DNA of 64,000 bases from Corynebacterium hindlerae (lineage in GTDB: Bacteria > Actinomycetota > Actinomycetes > Mycobacteriales > Mycobacteriaceae): the NCBI RefSeq assembly GCF_014117265.1, contig NZ_CP059833.1:1581069-1645068 (forward strand), read 5' to 3'. The first letter of the stretch is position 1. Each line of letters starts with the position of its first letter. The notes beneath the pieces were generated by a model. That model was given only the letters and a program-made list of their open reading frames with translations, was not told the origin of the DNA and searched no databases. The position numbers were made by a program, and so were the translations under genes. Below are positions 29,210 to 38,945 of the stretch, one piece after another.

Positions 29210-31804
29210 GTGAGCGACGAGAATCTCTTTGATCGCGTGCAACCGATCGACATCAACGAGGAGATGCAGTCGAGCTACATCGACTACGCCATGTCCGTTA
29301 TTGTCGGCCGTGCACTCCCGGAGGTCCGCGACGGTCTGAAGCCCGTCCACCGCCGTATCCTCTACGCAATGTTCGACAATGGCTTCCGCCATGACCGCTC
29401 CTACGTGAAGTCCGCGAAGCCAGTCGCCGAAACCATGGGTAACTACCACCCACACGGCGACGTCGCCATTTACGACACCCTGGTGCGCCTCGCCCAGCCG
29501 TGGAACATGCGCTACCCGCTTGTCGACGGCCAAGGTAACTTCGGCTCCCGCGGTAACGACGGCCCGGCAGCCATGCGCTACACCGAATCCCGCATGACGC
29601 CACTGGCCCTGGAAATGGTCCGTGACATCCGCGAAAACACCGTGGACTTCGTGCCAAACTACGACGGCAAAACCACCGAACCCACCATCCTGCCGTCGCG
29701 CGTGCCGAACCTCCTGATGAACGGCTCCGGCGGTATTGCCGTTGGTATGGCCACCAACATCCCGCCGCACAACCTGAACGAGGTTGCCGAGGCCATCTAC
29801 TGGATGCTGGACAACCCAGAGGCCACCGAAGCGCAGCAGCTCGAGGCCTGCATGGAGCGCATCAAGGGACCTGACTTCCCGACCGCCGGTCTGATCGTTG
29901 GCACGGACGGCATCAAGGACGCCTACACCACCGGCCGCGGCTCCATCCGCATGCGTGGCGTGACCTCCATCGAGGAAGAAGGCTCCCGCCAGATCATCGT
30001 CATCACCGAACTGCCGTACCAGGTCAACCCGGATAACCTCATCTCCAACATTGCGGAGCAGGTAGCGGCCGGAAAATTGGCGGGCATTTCGCGTATCGAC
30101 GACGAATCCTCCGATCGTGTCGGCATGCGCATCGTGGTCACCCTCAAGCGCGACGCCGTGCCACGCGTAGTGCTGAACAACCTGTACAAGCACTCCCAGC
30201 TGCAAACCAACTTCGGCGCCAACATGCTGTCCATCGTCGATGGCGTGCCACGCACCCTGCGCATCGACCAGATGGTGCGCCTGTACACCGATCACCAGAT
30301 CGAAGTCATCATTAGGCGCACCCAGTTCCGTCTGGACAAGGCCGAAGAGCGCGCCCACATCCTGCGCGGCCTGGTCAAAGCCCTGGACATGCTGGACGAG
30401 GTCATCGCCCTCATCCGCCAGTCCCCAACGGTGGACGAGGCCCGCACCGGCCTCATGGCCCTGCTGGAGATCGACGAAGATCAGGCAGACGCAATTCTGG
30501 CCATGCAGCTACGCCGCCTGGCAGCTCTGGAACGCCAGAAGATCGTCGATGAGCTGGCAGAGATCGAGCTGGAAATCGCAGATCTGAAGGACATCCTGGC
30601 TAAGCCAGAGCGTCAGCGCGCCATCGTCAAGGAAGAGCTTGAGGGGATCGTCGAAAAGTACGGCGATGATCGCCGCACCCAAATCGTGGCCGCAACCGGC
30701 GACGTCACCGAGGAAGACCTCATCGCACGCGAAAACGTCGTGGTCACCATCACCTCCACCGGCTACGCCAAGCGCACCAAGGTCGACGCCTACAAGTCCC
30801 AGCGACGCGGCGGCAAGGGCGTGCGTGGCGCCGAGCTCAAGCAGGACGACGTCGTTCGCCACTTCTTCGTCTGCTCCACGCACGACTGGATTCTGTTCTT
30901 CACCAACTACGGTCGCGTCTACCGCCTCAAGGCCTACGAGCTGCCGGAAGCATCCCGCACCGCACGCGGCCAGCACGTGGCAAACCTCATGGAGTTCCAG
31001 CCGGGTGAAAAGATCGCCCAGGTCATTCAGCTCCAGACCTACGAAGACGCACCGTACCTGGTGCTGGCAACCCAGCAGGGACGCGTGAAGAAGTCCCGCC
31101 TGCTCGATTACGAAACTGCACGCTCGGGTGGCCTCATCGCCATCAACCTCAACGAAGGCGACAAGCTTATCGGCGCAGCTCTGTGCTCCGGCGACGACGA
31201 GCTGCTCCTGGTCTCCGAGGAAGGCCAATCGATCCGCTTCAAGGCCGACGACGAGACGCTGCGCCCAATGGGCCGCGCCACCGCCGGTGTGAAGGGCATG
31301 CGCTTCCGTGGCGACGACCAGCTGCTTTCCATGTGCGTCGTCCGCGATGGCGACTTCCTCATGGTTGCCACCTCCGGTGGCTACGGAAAGCGCACCGACA
31401 TGAACGAATACTCCGTCCAGGGTCGCGGTGGCGTCGGCGTGGTCACGTTCAAGTACAACGCCAAGCGTGGCAAGCTCATCTCCGCACTGGCCGTTGACGA
31501 GGACGACGAGATCTTCGCCATCACCTCCGGTGGCGGCGTGATCCGCACCGAAGTCAACCAGATCCGACCAACCTCCCGTGCCACCATGGGCGTTCGTCTC
31601 GTGGACCTGCCGGATGGGGTGGAGCTGCTGGCTATTGACAAGAATGTCGAAGCGGAAGGCGAGGAAGAAGCCGAAGCTGTAGCAACCGGAAAGGTGTCGG
31701 CACCAGCAGCACCGGAGACAGCACCACTGGAGACCCTCGAAACCGTAGTCGAGGCCACTGACCAGCCACGTGACGCCTCCGGCGTGCCACAAGAAGAGGA
31801 CTAA
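29210..31804 (+). CDS. gyrA: DNA gyrase subunit A
   Basis: GyrA carries the DNA-cutting tyrosine and the DNA-wrapping domain of gyrase. The 864-aa protein has the winged-helix/tower core with the active-site Tyr in [10 protein letters not shown], then the C-terminal beta-pinwheel with a GyrA box QRRGGKG and a long acidic tail. The quinolone pocket reads [12 protein letters not shown]: residue 85 (E. coli Ser83 position) is Val (GTC, 29462-29464), while the Asp at 89 (E. coli Asp87) is unchanged. GTG 29210 follows AAAAGGTG. DUF3566 follows after 3 bp. Confidence 0.98.
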   Translation: MSDENLFDRVQPIDINEEMQSSYIDYAMSVIVGRALPEVRDGLKPVHRRILYAMFDNGFRHDRSYVKSAKPVAETMGNYHPHGDVAIYDTLVRLAQPWNMRYPLVDGQGNFGSRGNDGPAAMRYTESRMTPLALEMVRDIRENTVDFVPNYDGKTTEPTILPSRVPNLLMNGSGGIAVGMATNIPPHNLNEVAEAIYWMLDNPEATEAQQLEACMERIKGPDFPTAGLIVGTDGIKDAYTTGRGSIRMRGVTSIEEEGSRQIIVITELPYQVNPDNLISNIAEQVAAGKLAGISRIDDESSDRVGMRIVVTLKRDAVPRVVLNNLYKHSQLQTNFGANMLSIVDGVPRTLRIDQMVRLYTDHQIEVIIRRTQFRLDKAEERAHILRGLVKALDMLDEVIALIRQSPTVDEARTGLMALLEIDEDQADAILAMQLRRLAALERQKIVDELAEIELEIADLKDILAKPERQRAIVKEELEGIVEKYGDDRRTQIVAATGDVTEEDLIARENVVVTITSTGYAKRTKVDAYKSQRRGGKGVRGAELKQDDVVRHFFVCSTHDWILFFTNYGRVYRLKAYELPEASRTARGQHVANLMEFQPGEKIAQVIQLQTYEDAPYLVLATQQGRVKKSRLLDYETARSGGLIAINLNEGDKLIGAALCSGDDELLLVSEEGQSIRFKADDETLRPMGRATAGVKGMRFRGDDQLLSMCVVRDGDFLMVATSGGYGKRTDMNEYSVQGRGGVGVVTFKYNAKRGKLISALAVDEDDEIFAITSGGGVIRTEVNQIRPTSRATMGVRLVDLPDGVELLAIDKNVEAEGEEEAEAVATGKVSAPAAPETAPLETLETVVEATDQPRDASGVPQEED

Positions 31805-31807
31805 CAC

Positions 31808-32146
31808 ATGGCAGAACGTAAGGTAACCGTCCAACGAATTAACCCGCTGGCTGCATTCCGTACCGCGATGGTGCTGTCGCTGTCAGCGCTCGTGGCATGG
31901 ATGATCTGCGTCAGCCTGCTGTATGCCGGAATGGGTGCAGCGGGAGTATGGGACAACCTCAACTCCGTTATTGGTGGCGCCGGTGGCGAAGGTACCGTCA
32001 CCTTCACGCTGGTGCTGTCCCTGGCCGGACTGATTGGGGCGATCCTTGCGATCCTCATCTCAGTGCTCGCTCCACTCATCGCGCTGGTCTACAACGCAAC
32101 CGTGGACCTGTTCGGTGGGCTTGAAGTAACGCTTAACGACGCCTAG
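31808..32146 (+). CDS. DUF3566 membrane protein
   Basis: The 112-aa protein has two hydrophobic segments (about 20-45, MVLSLSALVAWMICVSLLYA, and 66-95, LVLSLAGLIGAILAILISVL) and an N-terminal RKVTVQRINPLAAFRTA motif typical of DUF3566. The gene follows gyrA in nearly all corynebacteria and mycobacteria, 3 bp after the stop here, so it is co-transcribed. Function is not established; location suggests a membrane role linked to growth or origin-proximal genes. Confidence 0.88.
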   Translation: MAERKVTVQRINPLAAFRTAMVLSLSALVAWMICVSLLYAGMGAAGVWDNLNSVIGGAGGEGTVTFTLVLSLAGLIGAILAILISVLAPLIALVYNATVDLFGGLEVTLNDA

Positions 32147-32225
32147 CTGAACCTCACAAAAATAGGGCTTTACCTGCTGATTTGGTTTCTTGTTAAACGG
32201 TGGGTAAAGTTCTATTTCGTTCCCA

Positions 32226-32299
32226 GGGCCTATAGCTCAGTCGGTTAGAGCGCATCGCTGATAACGATGAGGTCGCAAGTTCGATTCTTGCTAGGCCCA
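32226..32299 (+). tRNA. tRNA-Ile (GAT)
   Basis: A 74-nt cloverleaf with acceptor GGGCCTA/TAGGCCC, discriminator A, TTCGATT T-arm, and anticodon GAT at 32260-32262. The 3' CCA is not encoded. It lies between DUF3566 and tRNA-Ala, the usual place after gyrA. Confidence 0.97.
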
Positions 32300-32310
32300 C
32301 ACGGAACAAT

Positions 32311-32383
32311 GGGGCATTAGCTCAATTGGTAGAGCATCTGCTTTGCAAGCAGAAGGTCAGGAGTTCGATTCTCCTATGCTCCA
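32311..32383 (+). tRNA. tRNA-Ala (TGC)
   Basis: A 73-nt cloverleaf with acceptor GGGGCAT/ATGCTCC, stem TCTGC/GCAGA and anticodon TGC at 32344-32346. CCA is not encoded. It is 11 bp after tRNA-Ile and just before a strong terminator. Confidence 0.97.
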
Positions 32384-32390
32384 CAGGTTA

Positions 32391-32424
32391 AGACCTCCAA
32401 CCTTCGGGTTGGAGGTCTTTTTAG
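32391..32424 (+). terminator. Terminator after the tRNA pair
   Basis: A 12-bp perfect stem (AGACCTCCAACC and its complement) with a TTCG loop, followed by TTTTT, ends the gyrA-DUF3566-tRNA transcript. Confidence 0.95.
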
Positions 32425-32523
32425 TTTTGAGGCACGGGGCTAAGGGGGGGGCTATAGATGCGGAAATCTTGTTCAATACCGCAATAGATGTCGCACCTGG
32501 GGCCTGACAGGTTGTTTGCGCGC

Positions 32524-32602
32524 TGGCCCCGACATTGCGGCCCCGAAGTTCGGGCTGGTGGAGGCATTTTTGGAGCAACCTCGGGGGAGTAATGTCGGGG
32601 CC
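32524..32602. repeat. 80-bp palindromic dispersed repeat, copy 1
   Basis: This element begins TGGCCCCGACATT and ends AATGTCGGGGCC, forming long inverted arms around CGAAGTTCGGG...GGAGCAACCTCGGG. About 90 percent of it matches 53111-53190 in the same orientation. The gap 32425-32907 contains no gene. Confidence 0.88.
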
Positions 32603-32778
32603 GATTTTCACAGAAACCACTTGACACGCCCCGCACCTGTGCTAGCGGGTGGGGTTACTTATCTGTAGTGACTAAGAACCGGCCCCGATGCAAGACATCA
32701 TTCACTAGACAGTTAATGACCGGCCAACAATACGTTTAAGCTTCATTGGCAGTTGATAGCGACTTGCCGCTGAATACG

Positions 32779-32856
32779 AATCCCTACGCCGATCCCATCC
32801 GTTGACCGGGGTGTTTAGCATTAAAGCCTAGGGATTTGTCCCGCGCGACAAATCCC
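32779..32856. repeat. Nested palindromes with AATCCCTA/TAGGGATT
   Basis: AATCCCTA at 32779-32786 pairs with TAGGGATT at 32829-32836, and GGGATTTGTC (32831-32840) pairs with GACAAATCCC (32847-32856). The first pair resembles the dnaA terminator at 8728-8787. The position upstream of the ankyrin lipoprotein gene may be regulatory or simply repeat debris. Confidence 0.55.
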
Positions 32857-33094
32857 TATCAGAGCCCCGATAGCACGAACTATCTCAATGCCTCTATTGT
32901 GGCGGACATGAACCGCCAGCTTTATGTCAGTGCAGTCCTGCCAATCGCGTTAGTGCTGGCTGGGTGCACACAGACGGGCGACCAAGCAGCTGCACCAGTA
33001 ACTACACCAGCAACGGAGGTATCTCTCCTGGCACCACGTCCACAGGCAGACCGGGAGGTTCTTGAGTCTGCGAAAGAGGGGGACGTCGTTAAGC

Positions 33095-34546
33095 GGCTCT
33101 TCCGGTTTTAGAGTGCGTTGATCTTGTCCTGTAGTTGTCCGGAGTGGATCAGGCACCGCAAGATGTAGTGGTTGAGGTTTCGGAATCCCAGGGCGATCCC
33201 CCGTAGGTGCTCGAGCCTGCCGTTGATGGCCTCGACCGGCCCGTTGGACGCCCCGATATCGAAGTAGGCGAGCACATCTTCCCGCCGACGCCACAGGGTT
33301 CTCCCGAGTTGAGCCAGCTCCTCCAGACCTTTCGGCAAGCCTTTGCGCAGGGTGGTGATGATCCGTTCCATCAACTTCTTGCCTTCTGATTTCTGCGGGT
33401 GCCCGTATGCTGTGATCAGGTCCTGGTAGAACATCCAGGTGACCTCGAGTGCCACGTAGTCATCGTCGGTGGCCCACAGCATGTCCAGGCGTTGTTTCTG
33501 CCGCTCGGTGAGGTAGTTCGTCCTGGTCAACAGGGTGCGACGGTACTTATACAGCGGATCATCTTTGCGTCCGCGGCGTCCGGTGGTCTCTCGTTGGAGT
33601 CGTTGCCGGCACCCGGTAAGCTTCTCAGCCGCCAGATGCACCACATGAAACGGATCCATCACCTTGGTCGCGTCCGGGAGGACCTGGTCCACAGCACTGG
33701 CGTAGCCGGTGAACCCGTCCATGGTCACCACCTGCACCTGGCTGCGGAAACCGGGGTCGCGTTCCTGCAGCCACCCGCGCAGCACGTCCGCGGACCGCCC
33801 CGGTCTCATGTCCAGTAGTCGGGCGGGCCCGCGGCCGTCGACCAGTGGGGTGAGGTCCACGAGGATGGTCACCAGGTTCGAAGGCTAACCTCGGGTGTGT
33901 TTCCAGACGTGCTCATCGACTCCGAGGATGCGCACGCCGTCGAGGTGGTGCGGGTCGTCGTAGACGAGCTGGCGGCAGGCATCGAGTGCGACCTGGTTGA
34001 CCAGGTCCCAGCCGATACCGAGTACTTTGGCGGTGGCAGACACACTCATCCGGTCAATGGCGAGGCGCTGGAGGATCCAGCGGGTGACTCGGTGGGTGAG
34101 CTTGGATCCGTCATCCGCGCAGGCCAGGGATGCCTGGAAGATCTTCCTAGAGCAGAAGGGCTCTGTGCACAGAAAGCGGGGGACGCGGACGTCCAGGCGG
34201 GTGGGGAACCCGACGACGGGAAGATCAACGAGCCGGCGCAGGGTGTGATCCCTCAGCTTGCCTGGGTGCCCGCAGTCCGGGCAGGTGTGGTTCACGGCCA
34301 CCGGGGTGGCGTCGATGATGGTGATGTTTCCGGCGTCGGCGGCTCCGGTGATCGTGAGGCCGATTTCTGCGGTGCGGCAGATGGTGTCGGCGACGAGGTT
34401 GCCAGTAGTAGGCTGCACAGTAGGGTCCTGGTTCGGTTGGATGGAAGCTTCGCAACTCTCATCTTGTACCGGCCAGGACCCCTATATGTTGTGCCACCCC
34501 GAACCCCACCCCATGGTCAGCTACGCACTCTAAAACCGGAAGAGCC
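33095..34546 (-). mobile_element. ISL3-family insertion sequence (IS31831-like)
   Basis: A complete 1,452-bp element with 24-bp perfect terminal inverted repeats beginning GGCTCTTCCGGTTTTAGAGT and an 8-bp target duplication CGTTAAGC at 33087-33094 and 34547-34554. Size, repeat length and duplication size agree with corynebacterial IS31831-type ISL3 elements. Intact ends and an exact duplication indicate a recent insertion, but its transposase has a stop codon. Confidence 0.95.
33108..34418 (-). pseudogene. ISL3 transposase with an internal stop
   Basis: From start at 34418 the frame has an N-terminal zinc-finger (NHTCPDCGHPGKLRDH and FLCTEPFCSRKIF), a helix-turn-helix and the start of the DDE domain (ILGVDEHVWKHTRG), then TAG at 33885-33887. 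The same frame continues at once (PSNLVTILVDLTPLVDGRG) with the rest of the DDE domain to 33108 (MVTMDGFTGYASAV-type block as VVTMDGFTGYA, and a C-terminal RHH-like NGRLEHLRGIALGFRN). The 436-codon span is full length; one nonsense change should inactivate it unless another copy supplies transposase. Confidence 0.92.
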
Positions 34547-35080
34547 CGTTAAGCTTGCTGCAGCCCTAAGCTCAGGCGCAAACGTAAAGACAACCGACGA
34601 TTTCGCCCGCACCCGGTTGCTATAGGCGGTGCCTAATGACCATGTGGAGGCTGCTCGGCTGTTGCTTGAGGCCGGGGCCAGCCCGGATGCGGTGGACAGG
34701 CAGCAGGACACCCCTTGGTTGGTCACGGGTGTCACCGGCTCTGTTGCCATGGCGCAGCTGCTGCTGAATTATCATCCCGATCTGACGCTGAAAAATCGTT
34801 ATGGCGGAATCGCGATCATCCCCGCGTCAGAGCGAGGCCACGTGGAGTATGTGCGCGCGATGACTCGCAGCGGGATGGATCTGAATCACGTGAATGATTT
34901 GGGTTGGACCGCCCTGCTTGAGGCCGTGTATTGCGGCGACGGCAGCAAGCCGTATCAGGAGATTGTGCAGATCTTGCTCGATGCGGGTGCAGATCCGGGG
35001 ATTAAGGACTCACAAGGCCTGGTGGCGTTGGATCATGCCCGGAGCAAGGGGCAAACGGAGATCGTGCAGATTCTGCAGTC

Positions 35081-35998
35081 TCACTCGTAACACGTGCGGG
35101 ATGCCTCGTGTTCGCGGTGGTAGGGTGGCTCGAATTGGAAGGTCGAGTGCTCGATAGAGACGTCGAAGTGTGAGCCCACGCACCGTTGGAGCTTGTCCAG
35201 GATTATTGGGACTTGGCCGTTGTGGAAGGACCTTTCGGTGAGCACCACGTGTGCCGTGAGTACGGGAAGTCCGGAGGAGATGCGGGTGGCGTGAAGGTCG
35301 TGGACGTCCAGGACTTCCGGTATTGAGAGGATGTGCGCACGAACATCCTCAAGGGAGAGCCCGGGCGGGACCGATTCCATGAGGATTGCGCCAGCTTCGC
35401 GGAGGATGTGGAGGGCGCGGGGCAGGATCAGGAGCGCGATGAGGAGGCTGACAATCGCGTCGGCACGCGTGAAGCCAGTGGTGGCGATAACGATGGCGCT
35501 GATGATGACGGCGACGGAGCCGAGGGCGTCATTCAGTACCTCCAGCGTGGCGGCTTTCATGTTGAGGTCGTTGCCGTGGCCGCCACTGAGGACGAGGAAA
35601 CTCACAATGTTGCCCACGAGGCCAACAACGCCGAACAAGAGCAGGCCTTCAGGATGGACCGCTACGGGGCTGACGAGGCGCCGGATCGCCTCCACCAGGG
35701 CGTAGCAACCGACCCCGGCGAGCAGTAGTGACTGCACCGCGGAGGAAATGACCTCGGCGCGTCGGAACCCCCAGGTGTAGGTGGCGGTCGCGGGGCGGAG
35801 TGCGACGGAGGCAGCGGTGAACGCGAGCAGCAGCCCGCTCGTATCGACGGCCATATGCCCGGCATCCACCACCAGGGCAAGGCTGTGGGTCCACCATGCG
35901 CCGATGAGCTCAGCGATGAGAATGCTGCCCGTTATGGTCAGGGCAATACCTATTCGGGTGTGGTTTGTTGCTGTGTGATGGTGATGATGTCCGGACAT
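35081..35998 (-). CDS. Cation diffusion facilitator (zinc/cadmium exporter-like)
   Basis: The 305-aa protein exports divalent metal, probably zinc. It starts at ATG 35998 (AGGAGGT 4 nt upstream) with MSGHHHHHTATNHTR, a His-rich N-terminus, then six membrane segments. The metal site in TM2 is VDAGHMAVD (HxxxD); in TM5 the usual HxxxD appears as EVLNDALGS, with Glu in place of His. The C-terminal cytoplasmic domain (HDLHATRISSGLPVLTAHVV) is normal. It overlaps the convergent lipoprotein pseudogene by 10 bp. An inverted repeat upstream may be a metal-sensor operator. Confidence 0.9.
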   Translation of the reverse strand: MSGHHHHHTATNHTRIGIALTITGSILIAELIGAWWTHSLALVVDAGHMAVDTSGLLLAFTAASVALRPATATYTWGFRRAEVISSAVQSLLLAGVGCYALVEAIRRLVSPVAVHPEGLLLFGVVGLVGNIVSFLVLSGGHGNDLNMKAATLEVLNDALGSVAVIISAIVIATTGFTRADAIVSLLIALLILPRALHILREAGAILMESVPPGLSLEDVRAHILSIPEVLDVHDLHATRISSGLPVLTAHVVLTERSFHNGQVPIILDKLQRCVGSHFDVSIEHSTFQFEPPYHREHEASRTCYE

Positions 35999-36011
35999 GT
36001 GACCTCCTGCG

Positions 36012-36039
36012 TTTTCAATAAACCACACTTTAATGAAAA
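36012..36039. promoter_or_regulatory. Inverted repeat upstream of the CDF exporter
   Basis: TTTTCAATAAA and TTTAATGAAAA form 11-bp arms (10 of 11 paired) around CCACAC, 14 bp before the exporter start on the minus strand. Such AT-rich palindromes before metal exporters are often ArsR- or Zur-family operators; the regulator is not in the window. Confidence 0.5.
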
Positions 36040-36378
36040 TAGGAAACTTAAAAGCTTTCAGGATTTCGGTTGCTGAAAATTAGTTGTCAATCATGGAGAG
36101 AGCTGTCAGTAGAATGTAAAAAGCCTGCTAGTGGACAGTCTGGAAGAGAGGCAACTTCTGAACTGGGCGATGGGGCGTAACAAAATAAGGAAATAATTAA
36201 ACATGTACGGTCATATTCACATCAAACTCTCGGCTGGTGCTTGGAAAAATCCTTTGCAATTTAGCAAATTAGATGCGTAGATCTTGGTAAACCCTGATCA
36301 TATTCTGGCTGAAACCTTCTTTACCTGGTGTTTCATTAAAAGCGTTAGAGAAAACCTCTCCTAGAAAAAGAGCCCCGG
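36040..36378. other. AT-rich gap before the CAP gene
   Basis: These 339 bp are clearly more AT-rich than the flanking genes and carry no reading frame or RNA that I can support. They should contain the promoter of the CAP-domain gene. Confidence 0.6.
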
Positions 36379-36837
36379 ATGATGAAGAAACTTATTAACG
36401 CCACCGCAGCAGCACTCGCCCTCACTTTCGGCGTCGCAACCGCCCCAGCTGCAGATGCTTTCATCCTCCCGGGTTTCGCTGCAGAAAACCTCATCGCAGC
36501 AGAAGCTGACATCGCAGACCAGATCAATGGCATCCGCGTTGCGCATGGCTTGGCGCCACTCGGGTGGAACCAGTACCTGTCCGATATTTCTCGTGGCTGG
36601 TCTCAGACCTGCGCCAACCGCGATGTGCTAGCTCATGATCCGGTTGCCTTGCAGGTATCTGATCTGGAAAACGTGGCTGAAATGTACCGCAACCCTCGGG
36701 ATGCTGTTAATGGGTGGATGAACTCCCCAGGGCACCGGGCGAACATTTTGAGCCCCTATGCCAAGACGATGGGTATCGGCGTGGCTAAGAATAACCTCAC
36801 TGGTGGTTACTTCATCACCATGCGTGGCTCATACTAG
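36379..36837 (+). CDS. Secreted CAP-domain protein
   Basis: The 152-aa precursor starts MMKKLINATAAALALTFGVA, a signal peptide cut after the Ala-Asp-Ala region, and has one CAP/SCP domain: DQINGIRVAHGLAPLGWNQY, HDPVALQVSDLENVAEMY and NGWMNSPGHRANILSP (the His-containing CAP motif). Single-domain CAP proteins are secreted by many actinobacteria; roles proposed include lipid binding and envelope functions. Two ATGs are adjacent; either may be used. A strong terminator follows. Confidence 0.85.
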   Translation: MMKKLINATAAALALTFGVATAPAADAFILPGFAAENLIAAEADIADQINGIRVAHGLAPLGWNQYLSDISRGWSQTCANRDVLAHDPVALQVSDLENVAEMYRNPRDAVNGWMNSPGHRANILSPYAKTMGIGVAKNNLTGGYFITMRGSY

Positions 36838-36847
36838 GAGTTAATAA

Positions 36848-36878
36848 AAGTGGCCTGGCGTGAAGCCGGGCCACTTGG
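36848..36878. terminator. Bidirectional terminator between CAP and fecB-like genes
   Basis: AAGTGGCCTGGC and GCCGGGCCACTT pair around a short loop, with A-rich sequence on one side and TTTATTT on the other, so it can stop both the CAP gene and the convergent binding-protein gene, which ends at 36880. Confidence 0.85.
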
Positions 36879-36879
36879 T

Positions 36880-37893
36880 TTATTTCTTGGGCAGTAGTTC
36901 TTTCAGATCGGAGACAATCTGCATGGCGCCTGTCGGGCCGAGGCCGAGGTACCACACGTCGTCGTTAACGCGATGAGCTTTGCCTTCGGCTACCGCGGGG
37001 AGCGCTTTCCAGGAGGAACTCTCGATCACGGCGGTTTCCCCGGTGGCTGCGGGAGTGCCATAGGAGGTGTAGAAGATAATCGAGCCATCCGCCTTGTCGA
37101 TGGTCTCAGGGGAAATCTCCACAGCTAGTTCGTCGACATCCTGTTCAGCTGGTCGTGCCAGCCCAGCATCCTGCAAGATCACGCCGATGAGAGACTTGCG
37201 GCCATAAAGACGAAGCTTGCCTGGCATGAAGCGAACGAGGGAAACCGTCGTTCCATCTGGCACAGAATTGCCAAGCCCTGAGACAGCCTCATGGTACTGC
37301 TGCAGCTTCGCCTCTGCTTCTTTTTCCATACCAAGGGTTTCACCAATGAGAAGGAAGTTTTCTTTCCAAGGGAAACCGGGTCGGATGGAAAATACCGTAG
37401 GAGCAATCTGGGAAAGCTGTGGGTACAACTTGTCTGCTCGCAGTTGGTTCCCCAGGATCAGGTCTGGTTGCAGGGCTGCGACAGCCTCCACATTGACTTC
37501 GTTGATTGTGCCAACCGTGGTGACCCCTTCAAGTTTGTCCGCCAAGTAGGACGGAATGGGGTTTTCACCTTTAGAAGTGGTCATGCCGACGGGAGTGATA
37601 CCCAGCGTGAGCACTCCGTCGAGCTCACCGTTTTCCAACACGACGATGCGCTTCGGCTTTTCTTTGATTTCGGTGGTTCCTGCGGCGTGCTTGACGGTGC
37701 GGGGGAACTGGCCAGGCTCCGCATCGCTACCAAACTTGGCCGTCTCGGTGTCGGCGGTACCAAACTTGGAGCCGCCGGTTGCGACATCCTTGTTGACCGG
37801 GCTGGCGGTGTTTTCCGGTTCGGGAGCACTGCAAGATGTGAGCGCGAGCGCTGCGGTGATGAGCAGCGCCGGGAGGGCTTTCATAACTGACAT
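36880..37893 (-). CDS. Iron-siderophore/haem ABC transporter substrate-binding lipoprotein
   Basis: The 337-aa precursor has a lipoprotein signal (LLITAALALTSC, Cys21) and a two-lobed FecB/FhuD-type binding fold: PKRIVVLENGELDGVLTLGI, EAVAALQPDLILGNQ and QIAPTVFSIRPG. It delivers a ferric chelate to the permease genes on the opposite strand. A DtxR box lies between this gene and the divergent permease gene, so both are iron-repressed. The ligand is not identifiable. An in-frame ATG at 37884 is an alternative start. Confidence 0.9.
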   Translation of the reverse strand: MSVMKALPALLITAALALTSCSAPEPENTASPVNKDVATGGSKFGTADTETAKFGSDAEPGQFPRTVKHAAGTTEIKEKPKRIVVLENGELDGVLTLGITPVGMTTSKGENPIPSYLADKLEGVTTVGTINEVNVEAVAALQPDLILGNQLRADKLYPQLSQIAPTVFSIRPGFPWKENFLLIGETLGMEKEAEAKLQQYHEAVSGLGNSVPDGTTVSLVRFMPGKLRLYGRKSLIGVILQDAGLARPAEQDVDELAVEISPETIDKADGSIIFYTSYGTPAATGETAVIESSSWKALPAVAEGKAHRVNDDVWYLGLGPTGAMQIVSDLKELLPKK

Positions 37894-37898
37894 GAAAA

Positions 37899-37917
37899 AT
37901 AGGTTAGCCTAACCTCT
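37899..37917. promoter_or_regulatory. DtxR iron box
   Basis: ATAGGTTAGCCTAACCTCT matches the DtxR consensus TTAGGTTAGCCTAACCTAA at 16 of 19 positions, with a perfect 15-bp palindromic core AGGTTAGCCTAACCT. It sits 5 bp from the binding-protein start and 23 bp from the permease start. Confidence 0.93.
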
Positions 37918-37940
37918 AGCTGGTCGGGTAGTCTGGTTCG

Positions 37941-38945
37941 GTGTTTTCTTCACAATGTCGCCTGCCACTCACCGTGGTCGTTGGACTAGCGCTCAGTGCA
38001 CTGTGCTTTTCGACGCTGCTGTCCCTGATTACAGGTGCCCGAGCCATACCCATCCATGAGGTCTGGCACGCGTTGAGCGATCGGTCACAGGACCCGGTGT
38101 CTGCCATCCTATGGGATCGCCGCATTCCCCGGACTCTCGTGGCGATGCTCGCGGGCATGGCGTTGGGTTTGGCGGGAGCCCTGATTCAGGCCCTTACCCG
38201 CAATCCATTGGCTGACACCGGTGTGCTCGGGATCAACTCCGGGGCTGCCTTCGCAATCGTGGTAGGACTGGCCCTTGGTGCCACAGATACCCCGCTGATG
38301 CTGTTCCTCCTGGCGTTGGGAGGCGCTGTTCTGGCAGGTGGCGGCACATATGTGTTGAGCCGTGGCAAGGGTGCCAGTGCTGATCCGATGCGGCTGGTAC
38401 TGGCGGGTGTCGCACTCAGCGCGATTCTCGGTGGTGTCGGTGATGGCCTGGCGCTGACCAATCCGCGGGCGTTCGACCGTCTGCACGCCTGGATGGTCGG
38501 AAATGTTGATGTTGGCTCCTACCAACCGGTTTATCTGGTTGCTGCCGGGTTGCTGGTGGGTGTTGTGCCAGCACTCATGGCGATACGTGGTTTGGGTGCG
38601 TTGCAGTTGGGGCAGGAGACAGCGGTGGCGTTGGGCACCCAGCTGGCCAAGACCCGTCTGATGGCGTTTATCGCCATCGTCATCCTCGCTGCTTCGGCAA
38701 CTGCAGCAGCTGGGGTGATTGTGTTCCTAGGGTTGCTGGTACCGCACGTGGCGCGGTGGCTTGTTGGGCCGTCGTTTGGCCGGCTGCTGTTGGTATCGGC
38801 GCTGTTAGGCCCCTTGGTTTTGCTCGTAGCTGATATCGCTGGTCGATTGTTGCTGCCGGGTGAATTCCCTGCCGGAGTGGTGGTGTCCTTCGTGGGAGCG
38901 CCATTCCTCATTATTTATGCTCAACAACGACGAAAAGGAATCTGA
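37941..38945 (+). CDS. FecCD-type iron ABC transporter permease
   Basis: The 334-aa membrane protein has about nine to ten hydrophobic helices and the FecCD landmarks RIPRTLVAMLAGMALGLAGA, LTRNPLADTGVLGINSGAA, and GLLVPHVARWLVGPS, which touches the ATPase. GTG 37941 is preceded 6 nt upstream by TAGTCT, so the transcript may be leaderless. It overlaps the next permease by one base (38945). Together they form the heterodimeric channel. Confidence 0.93.
   Translation: MFSSQCRLPLTVVVGLALSALCFSTLLSLITGARAIPIHEVWHALSDRSQDPVSAILWDRRIPRTLVAMLAGMALGLAGALIQALTRNPLADTGVLGINSGAAFAIVVGLALGATDTPLMLFLLALGGAVLAGGGTYVLSRGKGASADPMRLVLAGVALSAILGGVGDGLALTNPRAFDRLHAWMVGNVDVGSYQPVYLVAAGLLVGVVPALMAIRGLGALQLGQETAVALGTQLAKTRLMAFIAIVILAASATAAAGVIVFLGLLVPHVARWLVGPSFGRLLLVSALLGPLVLLVADIAGRLLLPGEFPAGVVVSFVGAPFLIIYAQQRRKGI

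Larger units (their letters stand above)
32908..35090 (+). pseudogene. Ankyrin-repeat lipoprotein gene, interrupted by an ISL3 element
   Basis: ATG 32908 starts a lipoprotein signal (VSAVLPIALVLAGC, lipobox LAGC) and a short linker, then the frame is broken by an insertion element after 33094. Beyond it, from 34547, the frame resumes without loss once one copy of the 8-bp duplication is removed: GDVVKLAAALSSGANV, then a TAG at 34623-34625 in an ankyrin repeat, then the rest to 35090 (LLLEAGASPDAVDRQ, DLNHVNDLGWTALLEA, ILLDAGADPGIKDSQG). The intact protein would be a surface-anchored ankyrin protein of about 240 residues. The IS insertion and an independent nonsense change make it a pseudogene. 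Confidence 0.9.

Noticed and set aside
28919..30358. 479-codon minus frame
   Set aside because: Most of it is antisense to gyrA. Only its last 69 codons are real, the CopG antitoxin.
33897..34625. 242-codon plus frame
   Set aside because: Antisense to the ISL3 transposase; no motifs of its own.
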